Numbered from the stretch's first letter, positions 44,888 through 53,848 are shown. The stretch: DNA of 64,000 bases from Citrobacter tructae (GCF_004684345.1 NZ_CP038468.1:1-64000), one strand, 5' to 3'. Notes: generated from the sequence alone by a model not told the origin. Program-made: numbers and translations.

Positions 44888-45621
44888 GCCCTTTCCTCCT
44901 GGCGCTCATCCTGGCCGACAGCGGCCAGGGCATCGGCTTCCGTCAATGCGTCCTCCACGAACGCGCCGTGCTGCTTCGCTTCGGCCTGGCTGACCTCGGC
45001 CCATATCCGTTTCACCTGGGCCGCACTGTACCCGGCCAGCTCGGCGGTCTTGTTGATGCTGTAGCCGGACTTGCGCAGCGCGACAACTTGGGCGCGGCGC
45101 TTCGGATCAGCACGGCGGCCCTTGTACCGCCCGGCCTGGCGGGCCAACTCAATGCCTTGGCGCTGGCGTTCGCGCCTGTCCTCGTAGTCGTCGCGGGCCA
45201 TCTGCAAGGCCAGGCGAAAAAGCATGATCTGCACGGCTTCCAGCACGATCTTGGCGACGCCCTGGGCCTCGGCCGCCAGGTCGGATAGATCGACCACGCC
45301 AGGGACGGCCAGGCTTGCGCCTTTGGCCTGTATCGAGGCCACCAGGCGCTCGGCCTCGGGCAAAGGTAGGCGGCTGATGCGGTCGATCTTCTCGGCAATG
45401 ACCACCTCGCCGGGCTGTAGGTCGCCGATCATGCGCAGCAGCTCAGGCCGGTCGGCGCGTGCGCCGGATGCCTTCTCACGGTAGATGCCGGCGACGTAGT
45501 AGCCGGCGGCCTTCGCGGCCGTAGTGATCGCCTCTTGGCGTTCCAAGTCCTGCGCGTCGGTGCTGACGCGCAGATAGACCCGCGCCACCATCGGCGCGGC
45601 TACTGGCTTCGTCCTGCGCAT
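44884..45621 (-). CDS. Serine recombinase (resolvase)
   Basis: 245 residues. The N-terminal resolvase domain has the catalytic Ser in YLRVSTDAQDLERQE and the EKIDRISRLPLPEA helix. The C-terminal HTH is RAQVVALRKSGYSINKTAEL. Similar to the resolvase (resG) of GIsul2-type islands; the name is from memory. High-GC. Five palindromes upstream may be its site. Confidence 0.85.
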   Translation of the reverse strand: MRRTKPVAAPMVARVYLRVSTDAQDLERQEAITTAAKAAGYYVAGIYREKASGARADRPELLRMIGDLQPGEVVIAEKIDRISRLPLPEAERLVASIQAKGASLAVPGVVDLSDLAAEAQGVAKIVLEAVQIMLFRLALQMARDDYEDRRERQRQGIELARQAGRYKGRRADPKRRAQVVALRKSGYSINKTAELAGYSAAQVKRIWAEVSQAEAKQHGAFVEDALTEADALAAVGQDERQEERA

Positions 45622-45740
45622 ACTTGCGGGCTCCTTTGGGCATACGCAAAGTGTCCGGTCATGCTACCCCCGGCCAAAAAGGCCGTCATGCGATTTATCT
45701 TGGCCGGGTCGTTATTGGCGGGTCTAAATGGCCGCTCCGT

Positions 45741-45958
45741 GGATCTCATCGCCAGAAATGGCGATGCGAGATCCAGGGCAGGGCGGCCGCCATCGTCAGA
45801 CCTGGCGATGGTCGACGCCGGCGCGCATCGTCGGATGTGGCGATGCGAGCTCGAGGTCGGTGGCCACCGCCGGCGACCTGGTGCCATCGTCGGCAATGGC
45901 GATGCTGCAGCTCGACGTGCGCGGCCTGGTCGTCTCGGCATCGTCGGATGCGGCGATG
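45741..45958. repeat. Array of five 20-bp palindromes upstream of the resolvase gene
   Basis: Copies of CATCGYCNNNNNKGGCGATG at 45747-45766, 45791-45810, 45826-45845, 45885-45904 and 45939-45958, start-to-start 44, 35, 59 and 54 bp. The first is extended by GGATCT/AGATCC arms (45741-45774). Likely binding sites for the resolvase or a DNA-binding partner. Confidence 0.75.
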
Positions 45959-46070
45959 CTCGAGCGAGGCGAAAAAAAACCGCCTCGGGGTGTCCGAGGC
46001 GGCAAGTCTGCATGCGGTTCAGGGAGGAAGAAACCGCGCCGGCGATCAGGGAGGAAAACCGCGCGGCCTG

Positions 46071-46200
46071 ATGTGCAGCTCGGCCACTTTAGCCGGATTT
46101 TTCGACTTATCCGATGCGAGCGGCCCGCCGTGGGCGCTGCTCGATCTGCTGTTGCTTTTTCTCGACGTGCTTCTGCTCCTGGTGCTGCTGCTCGTCGCGC
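46071..46200 (+). pseudogene. Truncated membrane protein gene
   Basis: 43 codons beginning MCSSATLAGFFDLSDASG and running into a Leu-rich membrane helix before IS26 cuts it at 46201. GGGAGG lies ~16 bases upstream. No family recognised. Confidence 0.4.
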
Positions 46201-47020
46201 GGCACTGTTGCAAAGTTAGCGATGAGGCAGCCTTTTGTCTTATTCAAAGGCCTTACATTTCAAAAACTCTGCTTACCAGGCGCATTTCGCCCAGGGGATC
46301 ACCATAATAAAATGCTGAGGCCTGGCCTTTGCGTAGTGCACGCATCACCTCAATACCTTTGATGGTGGCGTAAGCCGTCTTCATGGATTTAAATCCCAGC
46401 GTGGCGCCGATTATCCGTTTCAGTTTGCCATGATCGCATTCAATCACGTTGTTCCGGTACTTAATCTGTCGGTGTTCAACGTCAGACGGGCACCGGCCTT
46501 CGCGTTTGAGCAGAGCAAGCGCGCGACCATAGGCGGGCGCTTTATCCGTGTTGATGAATCGCGGGATCTGCCACTTCTTCACGTTGTTGAGGATTTTACC
46601 CAGAAACCGGTATGCAGCTTTGCTGTTACGACGGGAGGAGAGATAAAAATCGACAGTGCGGCCCCGGCTGTCGACGGCCCGGTACAGATACGCCCAGCGG
46701 CCATTGACCTTCACGTAGGTTTCATCCATGTGCCACGGGCAAAGATCGGAAGGGTTACGCCAGTACCAGCGCAGCCGTTTTTCCATTTCAGGCGCATAAC
46801 GCTGAACCCAGCGGTAAATCGTGGAGTGATCGACATTCACTCCGCGTTCAGCCAGCATCTCCTGCAGCTCACGGTAACTGATGCCGTATTTGCAGTACCA
46901 GCGTACGGCCCACAGAATGATGTCACGCTGAAAATGCCGGCCTTTGAATGGGTTCATGTGCAGCTCCATCAGCAAAAGGGGATGATAAGTTTATCACCAC
47001 CGACTATTTGCAACAGTGCC
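46201..47020 (-). mobile_element. IS26 copy 3
   Basis: 820 bp with intact ends; truncates tetR(D) on its right and a membrane gene on its left. No target duplication. Confidence 0.97.
46253..46957 (-). CDS. tnpA: IS26 transposase
   Basis: 234 residues, identical in sequence to copies 2 and 4. Intact. Confidence 0.96.
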   Translation of the reverse strand: MNPFKGRHFQRDIILWAVRWYCKYGISYRELQEMLAERGVNVDHSTIYRWVQRYAPEMEKRLRWYWRNPSDLCPWHMDETYVKVNGRWAYLYRAVDSRGRTVDFYLSSRRNSKAAYRFLGKILNNVKKWQIPRFINTDKAPAYGRALALLKREGRCPSDVEHRQIKYRNNVIECDHGKLKRIIGATLGFKSMKTAYATIKGIEVMRALRKGQASAFYYGDPLGEMRLVSRVFEM

Positions 47021-47612
47021 CAAACCCCCGGATCAGGCTCTCCAGGCCATGCAGAAAGGCCTGCTCACCATCATCACTGTCCATAATCTGCAGCGCTTCC
47101 CGCAATAGCGGCGGCAGGTTTTCGTCCGGTGCTGCAGGGCGGTCGGTCAGGGCGGCAGTATGCTCCTGCTGCTCCAGTACGGCACCAAGGGTAAAATGAC
47201 TGACCGCTGAAATCGCATATAACCCGTCGCGCAGTGAAAAGCCGTTTTCTGTCATAAAGCGTAACTGGGTTTCCACCGTATCATACTGTTTTTCATCAGG
47301 GCGGGTGCCGAGGTGCACTTTTGCCCCGTCACGGTAACGCAGCAGCGCCCGGCGGAAACTCATTGCATTATTGCGCAGAAATGACTGCCAGGATTCCCCC
47401 GCCGCAGGCAGTGAATAATCATGATGACGCGCCAGGATCTCCACCGCCAGCGCATCCAGTAACGCCCGTTTATTTTTCACATGCCAGTAAAGTGTCGGCT
47501 GTTCTATTCCCAGCTTCTGCGCCAGCTTGCGGGTCGTCAGCCCGTCAATCCCTGTCTCATTCAGCAGTTCCAGTGCCGCATCAATAACCGATTCTCTGTT
47601 CAGCCGTGCCAT
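47021..47612 (-). CDS. tetR(D): TetR(D), tetracycline repressor, truncated at C-terminus
   Basis: 197 codons of about 218 remain. [23 protein letters not shown] is intact, as are ligand-pocket residues in [20 protein letters not shown]. The last ~20 residues after LIRGF are replaced by a short tail read from IS26 (HCCK). The lost helix contributes to the dimer interface, so repression may be weakened. Divergent from tetA(D). Confidence 0.95.
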
Positions 47613-47640
47613 GACCGTCTCCTCCGATTTTCAGATTGAC

Positions 47641-47688
47641 ACTCTATCATTGATAGGGATATATTCCAACTCTATCAATGATAGGGAA
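47641..47688. promoter_or_regulatory. Twin tet operators
   Basis: CTCTATCATTGATAGGGAT (47642-47660) and CTCTATCAATGATAGGGAA (47670-47688) are the palindromic tetO1/tetO2 sites between tetR and tetA. Confidence 0.92.
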
Positions 47689-47707
47689 TTAACACAGGAT
47701 CTGAAAA

Positions 47708-48892
47708 ATGAATAAACCCGCTGTCATCGCGCTGGTGATTACACTGCTGGACGCGATGGGAATTGGTCTGATCATGCCGGTATTACCGTCACTGCTGCGG
47801 GAATATCTCCCGGAAGCGGATGTGGCAAACCATTACGGCATTCTGCTGGCGCTGTATGCGGTGATGCAGGTCTGTTTTGCTCCGCTGCTGGGCAGATGGT
47901 CAGATAAGCTGGGGCGCAGACCGGTGCTGCTGTTATCCCTGGCGGGTGCCGCGTTTGATTACACACTGCTGGCACTGTCCAATGTGCTGTGGATGTTGTA
48001 TCTCGGGCGGATTATCTCCGGGATCACTGGTGCCACCGGCGCGGTTGCGGCTTCGGTAGTGGCGGACAGCACGGCGGTCAGCGAGCGTACCGCCTGGTTC
48101 GGCCGTCTCGGTGCGGCCTTTGGTGCCGGGCTGATTGCCGGGCCGGCTATCGGCGGACTGGCGGGGGATATCTCACCGCATCTGCCGTTTGTCATTGCGG
48201 CAATACTGAATGCCTGCACCTTTCTGATGGTCTTTTTTATCTTTAAACCGGCGGTACAGACAGAAGAAAAACCGGCGGAGCAGAAACAAGAAAGCGCAGG
48301 TATCAGCTTTATCACACTGCTTAAACCTCTGGCGCTGTTGCTGTTTGTCTTTTTTACCGCGCAGCTTATCGGGCAGATCCCGGCCACTGTCTGGGTATTG
48401 TTTACGGAGAGCCGCTTTGCCTGGGACAGCGCGGCGGTCGGTTTTTCACTGGCGGGACTCGGGGCGATGCATGCACTGTTTCAGGCGGTGGTTGCCGGGG
48501 CGCTGGCAAAACGGCTGAGTGAGAAAACCATTATTTTCGCCGGATTTATTGCCGATGCCACCGCGTTTTTACTGATGTCTGCTATCACTTCCGGATGGAT
48601 GGTGTATCCGGTCCTGATCCTGCTGGCAGGCGGCGGAATTGCACTGCCTGCATTGCAGGGCATTATCTCTGCCGGGGCATCGGCGGCAAATCAGGGAAAA
48701 CTACAGGGTGTGCTGGTCAGCCTGACCAATCTGACCGGCGTGGCGGGCCCGCTGCTGTTTGCTTTTATTTTCAGTCAGACACAGCAGAGTGCGGACGGTA
48801 CGGTGTGGCTGATTGGCACGGCACTGTACGGTCTGCTGCTGGCAATCTGTCTGCTGATCAGAAAACCGGCACCGGTGGCGGCCACCTGCTGA
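47708..48892 (+). CDS. tet(D): TetA(D), tetracycline efflux pump
   Basis: 394 residues, 12-helix MFS antiporter. Motif A GRWSDKLGRRPVLL is in loop 2-3. N-terminus MNKPAVIALVITLLDAMGIG. Exports the Mg-tetracycline complex in exchange for a proton. Full length, under the twin operators. Confidence 0.97.
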   Translation: MNKPAVIALVITLLDAMGIGLIMPVLPSLLREYLPEADVANHYGILLALYAVMQVCFAPLLGRWSDKLGRRPVLLLSLAGAAFDYTLLALSNVLWMLYLGRIISGITGATGAVAASVVADSTAVSERTAWFGRLGAAFGAGLIAGPAIGGLAGDISPHLPFVIAAILNACTFLMVFFIFKPAVQTEEKPAEQKQESAGISFITLLKPLALLLFVFFTAQLIGQIPATVWVLFTESRFAWDSAAVGFSLAGLGAMHALFQAVVAGALAKRLSEKTIIFAGFIADATAFLLMSAITSGWMVYPVLILLAGGGIALPALQGIISAGASAANQGKLQGVLVSLTNLTGVAGPLLFAFIFSQTQQSADGTVWLIGTALYGLLLAICLLIRKPAPVAATC

Positions 48893-48986
48893 CCGGCGCT
48901 ATACAGGCAGCGCTGTTGTGCGGTATGGTGGACGGCATTCGTGCTTATCGCCTGCCATGATAAGCCTCAGACACAGAGGAACCGTT

Positions 48987-50096
48987 ATGAAATCACGCGC
49001 AGCAGTCGCCTTCGGGCCGGGTTTACCCCTTGAAATTGTTGAAATTGATGTGGCACCGCCGAAGAAAGGTGAAGTGCTGGTGAAAATCAGTCACACCGGG
49101 GTATGCCATACCGATGCCTACACGCTTTCCGGTGATGATCCGGAAGGTCTGTTCCCGGTGGTGCTCGGCCATGAAGGTGCCGGGGTGGTGGTTGAGGTCG
49201 GTGAGGGCGTGACCAGTGTGAAACCGGGCGACCATGTGATCCCGCTGTACACCGCCGAGTGCGGCGAGTGTGATTTCTGTACCTCCGGTAAAACCAACCT
49301 CTGTGTTGCCGTCCGCGAAACCCAGGGCAAAGGCGTGATGCCGGACGGCACCAGCCGTTTTTCGTATAACGGTCAGCCGCTCTATCACTATATGGGCTGC
49401 TCGACATTCAGCGAATATACCGTTGTGGCGGAAGTATCACTGGCGAAAATCAATCCGCAGGCCAATGCGGAGCAGGTTTGCCTGCTCGGCTGCGGCGTGA
49501 CCACCGGGATCGGCGCGGTACACAATACCGCGAAGGTACAGGAAGGGGATTCTGTGGCGGTATTCGGCCTCGGCGGTATCGGGCTGGCCGTGGTGCAGGG
49601 CGCACGTCAGGCAAAAGCGGGGCGCATCTTTGCCATCGATACCAATCCATCCAAGTTTGAGCTGGCAAAACAGTTCGGCGCCACAGACTGCATTAATCCC
49701 AATGATTATGACAAACCTGTTCAGCAGGTGCTGGTCGAAATGACCAAATGGGGTGTGGATCATACCTTTGAATGTATCGGCAATGTCAATGTGATGCGGT
49801 CGGCGCTGGAAAGTGCGCACCGTGGCTGGGGGCAGTCGGTAATTATCGGGGTGGCGGGTGCCGGAAAAGAGATTTCAACCCGTCCGTTCCAGCTGGTGAC
49901 CGGCCGGGTCTGGAAAGGCACGGCGTTCGGCGGCGTGAAAGGGCGTACCCAGTTGCCGGGAATGGTGGAAGATGCCATGAGCGGCAAAATCGAGCTGGCG
50001 CCGTTTGTCACGCACACCATGGAACTGGATAAAATCAATGAAGCTTTTGATTTGATGCACGACGGCAAATCCATCCGCACAGTCATTCATTACTGA
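48987..50096 (+). CDS. frmA: S-(hydroxymethyl)glutathione dehydrogenase / class III alcohol dehydrogenase
   Basis: 369 residues from the ATG at 48987 with AGAGG upstream. Catalytic zinc ligands are in GVCHTDAYTLSG and GHEGAG, the structural zinc Cys cluster is CGECDFCTSGKTNLC, and the NAD-binding fold is VFGLGGIGLAVVQGARQAKA. Oxidises the formaldehyde-glutathione adduct. Normally chromosomal; captured with tet(D) on an IS26 unit. Confidence 0.94.
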   Translation: MKSRAAVAFGPGLPLEIVEIDVAPPKKGEVLVKISHTGVCHTDAYTLSGDDPEGLFPVVLGHEGAGVVVEVGEGVTSVKPGDHVIPLYTAECGECDFCTSGKTNLCVAVRETQGKGVMPDGTSRFSYNGQPLYHYMGCSTFSEYTVVAEVSLAKINPQANAEQVCLLGCGVTTGIGAVHNTAKVQEGDSVAVFGLGGIGLAVVQGARQAKAGRIFAIDTNPSKFELAKQFGATDCINPNDYDKPVQQVLVEMTKWGVDHTFECIGNVNVMRSALESAHRGWGQSVIIGVAGAGKEISTRPFQLVTGRVWKGTAFGGVKGRTQLPGMVEDAMSGKIELAPFVTHTMELDKINEAFDLMHDGKSIRTVIHY

Positions 50097-50117
50097 TAAC
50101 GTATTCAGGGAGATACT

Positions 50118-50533
50118 ATGGAACGGATTGAACATCACGTCTGTTTCGGCGGCAGCCAGGAAGTCTGGCGTCACCACTCTGCGGTGACCGGCACGCCGAT
50201 GACTTTTTCCGTGTTTCTGCCGCCGCAGGCAAAAACAGAGAAATGTCCTGTGCTGTACTGGCTTTCCGGGCTGACCTGCAACGAGCAGAATTTTATCACC
50301 AAAGCCGGGGCACAGCGTTACGCAGCGGAACACGGCCTGGTGATTGTCGCGCCGGATACCAGTCCGCGCGGCAGTCAGGTGGCGGATGATAAAGAGTACG
50401 ATCTCGGCCAGGGTGCCGGGTTTTATGTCAATGCCACACAGGAGCCGTGGAAAGCGCATTATCAGATGTATGATTATATTCTGAATGAGCTGCACACCCT
50501 GGTAAGCGGGCATTTCGGCACATCGGAAAAACG
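50118..50533 (+). pseudogene. frmB: S-formylglutathione hydrolase, 5' part
   Basis: 138 codons of an esterase-D family protein starting MERIEHHVCFGGSQEVWRHH, with WLSGLTCNEQNF. IS26 cuts it before the catalytic Ser motif (GHSMGG in the family), so it cannot be active. FrmA and FrmB normally act in sequence. Confidence 0.9.
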
Positions 50534-51353
50534 GGCACTGTTGCAAAGTTAGCGATGAGGCAGCCTTTTGTCTTATTCAAAGGCCTTACATTTCAAAAAC
50601 TCTGCTTACCAGGCGCATTTCGCCCAGGGGATCACCATAATAAAATGCTGAGGCCTGGCCTTTGCGTAGTGCACGCATCACCTCAATACCTTTGATGGTG
50701 GCGTAAGCCGTCTTCATGGATTTAAATCCCAGCGTGGCGCCGATTATCCGTTTCAGTTTGCCATGATCGCATTCAATCACGTTGTTCCGGTACTTAATCT
50801 GTCGGTGTTCAACGTCAGACGGGCACCGGCCTTCGCGTTTGAGCAGAGCAAGCGCGCGACCATAGGCGGGCGCTTTATCCGTGTTGATGAATCGCGGGAT
50901 CTGCCACTTCTTCACGTTGTTGAGGATTTTACCCAGAAACCGGTATGCAGCTTTGCTGTTACGACGGGAGGAGAGATAAAAATCGACAGTGCGGCCCCGG
51001 CTGTCGACGGCCCGGTACAGATACGCCCAGCGGCCATTGACCTTCACGTAGGTTTCATCCATGTGCCACGGGCAAAGATCGGAAGGGTTACGCCAGTACC
51101 AGCGCAGCCGTTTTTCCATTTCAGGCGCATAACGCTGAACCCAGCGGTAAATCGTGGAGTGATCGACATTCACTCCGCGTTCAGCCAGCATCTCCTGCAG
51201 CTCACGGTAACTGATGCCGTATTTGCAGTACCAGCGTACGGCCCACAGAATGATGTCACGCTGAAAATGCCGGCCTTTGAATGGGTTCATGTGCAGCTCC
51301 ATCAGCAAAAGGGGATGATAAGTTTATCACCACCGACTATTTGCAACAGTGCC
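50534..51353 (-). mobile_element. IS26 copy 4
   Basis: 820 bp; truncates frmB on the left and an arsR-type gene on the right. Direct to copy 3, so the tet(D)-frmA segment is an IS26-bounded pseudo-compound transposon. Confidence 0.97.
50586..51290 (-). CDS. tnpA: IS26 transposase
   Basis: 234 residues, intact, same as copies 2 and 3. Confidence 0.96.
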   Translation of the reverse strand: MNPFKGRHFQRDIILWAVRWYCKYGISYRELQEMLAERGVNVDHSTIYRWVQRYAPEMEKRLRWYWRNPSDLCPWHMDETYVKVNGRWAYLYRAVDSRGRTVDFYLSSRRNSKAAYRFLGKILNNVKKWQIPRFINTDKAPAYGRALALLKREGRCPSDVEHRQIKYRNNVIECDHGKLKRIIGATLGFKSMKTAYATIKGIEVMRALRKGQASAFYYGDPLGEMRLVSRVFEM

Positions 51354-51534
51354 GTCCAGCGGATATCAGCGCTGAAAGATGATGGCTGAGCGTGGAGGCA
51401 GGAATCTCAAGGTGCTTCTGCAGTTCGCCAACCGGCAGGCCTTCATGACCCGCCCTGACCAGCTCCCGGTATATGCTGAGACGTGTCGGGTGGCCCAGTT
51501 CTCGAAGTGCGTTTGCAGCAGTGTTTAAATCCAT
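51354..51534 (-). pseudogene. ArsR-family regulator, 5' part
   Basis: 60 codons covering most of the winged HTH (ALRELGHPTRLSIYRELVRA, LQKHLEIPASTLSHHLSALI). The 3' end is removed by IS26. No metal-binding Cys pattern remains in this part. Probably once part of the outer transposon's cargo, perhaps an arsenic or other stress operon. Confidence 0.85.
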
Positions 51535-51548
51535 AATACCTCCTTTAT

Positions 51549-51576
51549 CTATATTTCCAGAATAATAGAAATATAG
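51549..51576. promoter_or_regulatory. Putative operator of the ArsR-type gene
   Basis: Inverted repeat CTATATTTC-10 bp-GAAATATAG, 15 bp before the start codon of the truncated arsR gene. Confidence 0.55.
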
Positions 51577-51760
51577 CCTGCGTCAATCGTTTCTGCCGTG
51601 AGGGTACCGCTTTCCCAATCATGCTCTGTCCGCCAGGTTATGGGGGGCAGAGCCAGAGCACTACCGAAATCCTTGCGAATACCCGTGCAGGGAATAATTT
51701 CCGCCCCCTTTATGGCCGGAAAAAAAACTGATAAACGTCGCCTTTTCAGAAGGTTGCTTT

Positions 51761-51798
51761 CTTAACGTGGTTTTTCGCATGGTTGGACCTCAGACCCC
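51761..51798 (-). repeat. Right 38-bp terminal inverted repeat
   Basis: Read on the minus strand it starts GGGGTCTGAGGTCCAACCAT and ends AAAACCACGTTAAG. Followed by GTTCC (51799-51803), the same pentamer as at 29409-29413. Confidence 0.88.
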
Positions 51799-51921
51799 GT
51801 TCCCTGTTTCAAGAATCTCAACGGTATCTCCATCCAGCACGCGCACAACCCTGCCGCTGACATCCGCGCTGGCAGAAAACGTCAGAACGATCATAACTAT
51901 TGAACATAACAGGCGGATCAT
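51799..51921 (-). pseudogene. nuc: Thermonuclease-family gene, 5' part
   Basis: 41 codons: signal peptide (MIRLLCSIVMIVLTFSASA), then DVSGRVVRVLDGDTVEILET, the first strands of an SNase-like fold with the Asp of DGDT. Continues in frame at 29408. Its ATG overlaps the stop of the upstream gene by four bases, so nuc is the last gene of the operon starting at 54108. The protein would be periplasmic or secreted. Confidence 0.92.
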
Positions 51922-52598
51922 GCATATACCTCATGTGCTGTTCTGCTGCGATCTTCCTCATTACCAATCAACTGCACGGCATAACTAATATTTAATCCTG
52001 TCATGTTGGTATTCAGCCCCTTCATCATTCCTGCGCTCGTATACCGGACACTGTCCTTCAGGCTGCCCTGATAGCCTTTTGAGGTGACAACCGTCAACTG
52101 TTCAGGTGCTCGTAGCGTGTACCTTCCCGCGAGAAGGTCTGATTCCACGGCACGCAGGTATACTGGGGAGGCCGCCACTACAAACCGATCGTCAGGCCTT
52201 GTCTGCATCAGCATTTTCAGGGAGGTACACCGTCGTTCCGAAAGTGGACGTGTTGTCAGTCGTTCCCAGTGAGTGCGATGGCAGAACGGCATCGAGGAAA
52301 ATGTCGCCTCATACGGGACCACGGGATCAGAGGCATGTAGTAGCCCCAGGCCAGCTGAAATCACCCACATTTCGGCACCGTTTCGCGCCGCAGCTGCAAC
52401 TGCCCTGCACCAGTGCTGGCCCGTATACAGTTCGCCGGCGGTCATGGGGGGCGATCCGCGACGGGCCTGCGCCAGTCTTTCCATCCAGAGCCCGTAAGCT
52501 CTCTCCACGTCACGTTCATCCGGAAAGACCGCATCACCTGCAGGCACGGTTTTGCGGCGCGTGCAGGTTACAATCAAATGGACGTTGCCTGTGCTCAT
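51918..52598 (-). CDS. DUF6884-like hypothetical protein
   Basis: 226 residues. The N-terminal part HLIVTCTRRKTVPAG, ELYTGQHWCRAVAAAARNGA, then WVISAGLGLLHASDPVVPYE follows the DUF6884/YaaA-like pattern (conserved Cys-Thr-x-x-Lys and an SAGLGLL motif). Function of that family is poorly known. Overlaps the 417-residue gene upstream and nuc downstream by four bases each. Family call by pattern only. Confidence 0.7.
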   Translation of the reverse strand: MSTGNVHLIVTCTRRKTVPAGDAVFPDERDVERAYGLWMERLAQARRGSPPMTAGELYTGQHWCRAVAAAARNGAEMWVISAGLGLLHASDPVVPYEATFSSMPFCHRTHWERLTTRPLSERRCTSLKMLMQTRPDDRFVVAASPVYLRAVESDLLAGRYTLRAPEQLTVVTSKGYQGSLKDSVRYTSAGMMKGLNTNMTGLNISYAVQLIGNEEDRSRTAHEVYA

Positions 52599-53848
52599 GA
52601 CGGCGTCCCCGCGCTGTGGTTGTTCCAGACGATCACCGTGGCCAGATGTTCCGCCACCTCCTGCCCCGTGTAGCCGGCCAGGATCGCCAACGCCCGGGCG
52701 CCTGCGTCACGGGACAGCGGACTGCAGAACCCGAATCCGTCTGTAATCAGGAGCCACTGCAGACGGTCAGTCCAGCGCTCGCCGGGTTGGCGGACCGGTG
52801 AAAACACAATCTCAGTCAGCTGCTCGCGGTTGCAGTACAGCTGTCGCTGTTCCAGTTCATCCAGCAGGCTGTTCAGCTCGCGCCGGTCATATTCTTCCTG
52901 ACTCATCAGCGGCCAGCGGATAAGGCGGATGAGGCGGGAAGCCTGGTCCGGCGTGAACCCGAATCCGTCCAGCAACTCTGTCAGCAGCGGGCCGGCATCC
53001 TCTTCATACCGATCCGAACGAAGGGCACCAGGGGTCCCTTCCACCGTTTTCGCCAGTGCCAGAAAACGTTCCTGTAGCGGTTGTTCCTTATTACGCCTGC
53101 CGGGCTTCACTGCGTTAAGGTGCTCCGGGTTTGTGGCGGACAGCCCCTGCACATCGTATTGTCGCAGTGCCCTCAGCAGGTACCGGTACCAGGTTTCCGT
53201 CGTGTCTGCAGCCTGCCCGCCGGGAAACTCAGCCCCTTTCAGTGAAGGTGTACCCTGTTCCGGCGCGGTGCTTTCGTTGATCTGCAGGCGGATATCAATG
53301 CCGGCATCGTGACAGGCCTGTAACCACTCAGCCACCTGCAGGGGGTCGCCTTCCTGTCGCATCACTTGCCCGGCCGTGTTCCACAGCTGCAGGCAGGTGG
53401 TGCCGTCGAGACGGATAACGTAGTCGCCCCGGCACGCCAGGTGCCAGCGACCGTCCAGCTCCACCGGCCGGTCGTCACCGAACCTGTCAGACTCGTATAC
53501 CGGTTTTATCCGGACCAGGGGCAGAACCCGGATCTCCGTCGTGCGTTGCTCCGCCAGGACACGCGCCTGTTCGTCAGCCAGAAGCGGAGCGGCCAGCGCA
53601 CGGCCGGCGTCCGTCAGCTCGACGGCCAGCTGCAGGTTCGGGGCGCGCAGGGTGCGCAGCCAGCCTGCGGCCTCCATACGCCGGCAGGAGGCGCGCAGGT
53701 TCGGCCCGTACACCGGGGCGTCCCCGCCCTGCTCCAGCATCCGCTCAATATCCCGCGTGGCCACCGGTCCCGGACGTTTCGCATCGAGGGCGGCCAGCAC
53801 AATCAGCACCCGCCGCTGCAGCGGCGATGGTCGGCGTGTCTTAGTCAT
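52595..53848 (-). CDS. Large winged-helix hypothetical protein
   Basis: 417 residues. Residues ~8-85 look like a winged helix (LQRRVLIVLAALDAKRPGPV, ATRDIERML, ASCRRMEAAGWLRTL). The middle (WHLACRGDYVIRLDGTTCLQ, VAEWLQACHDAGIDIRLQI) and the helical C-terminus are not recognised. Start shares one base with the stop of the 86-residue gene (TAATG). No transmembrane segment. Confidence 0.7.
   Translation of the reverse strand: MTKTRRPSPLQRRVLIVLAALDAKRPGPVATRDIERMLEQGGDAPVYGPNLRASCRRMEAAGWLRTLRAPNLQLAVELTDAGRALAAPLLADEQARVLAEQRTTEIRVLPLVRIKPVYESDRFGDDRPVELDGRWHLACRGDYVIRLDGTTCLQLWNTAGQVMRQEGDPLQVAEWLQACHDAGIDIRLQINESTAPEQGTPSLKGAEFPGGQAADTTETWYRYLLRALRQYDVQGLSATNPEHLNAVKPGRRNKEQPLQERFLALAKTVEGTPGALRSDRYEEDAGPLLTELLDGFGFTPDQASRLIRLIRWPLMSQEEYDRRELNSLLDELEQRQLYCNREQLTEIVFSPVRQPGERWTDRLQWLLITDGFGFCSPLSRDAGARALAILAGYTGQEVAEHLATVIVWNNHSAGTPS

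Larger units (their letters stand above)
29414..51798. mobile_element. Composite resistance island bounded by Tn3-family inverted repeats
   Basis: Outer ends are related 38-bp inverted repeats (29414-29451 and 51761-51798) flanked by the identical pentamer GTTCC, the 5-bp target duplication typical of Tn3-family transposition. The left end holds the 3' part of a tnpA whose stop lies inside the repeat. The interior has been replaced and expanded by other elements, including four IS26 copies. Confidence 0.88.

Noticed and set aside
45747..45958. CRISPR-like reading of the five palindromes
   Set aside because: Spacing is irregular and repeat centres vary; no cas genes nearby.
45624..46307. 227-codon plus-strand frame
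   Set aside because: Runs through the palindrome array and into IS26; only the stretch from 46071 looks like a gene start.
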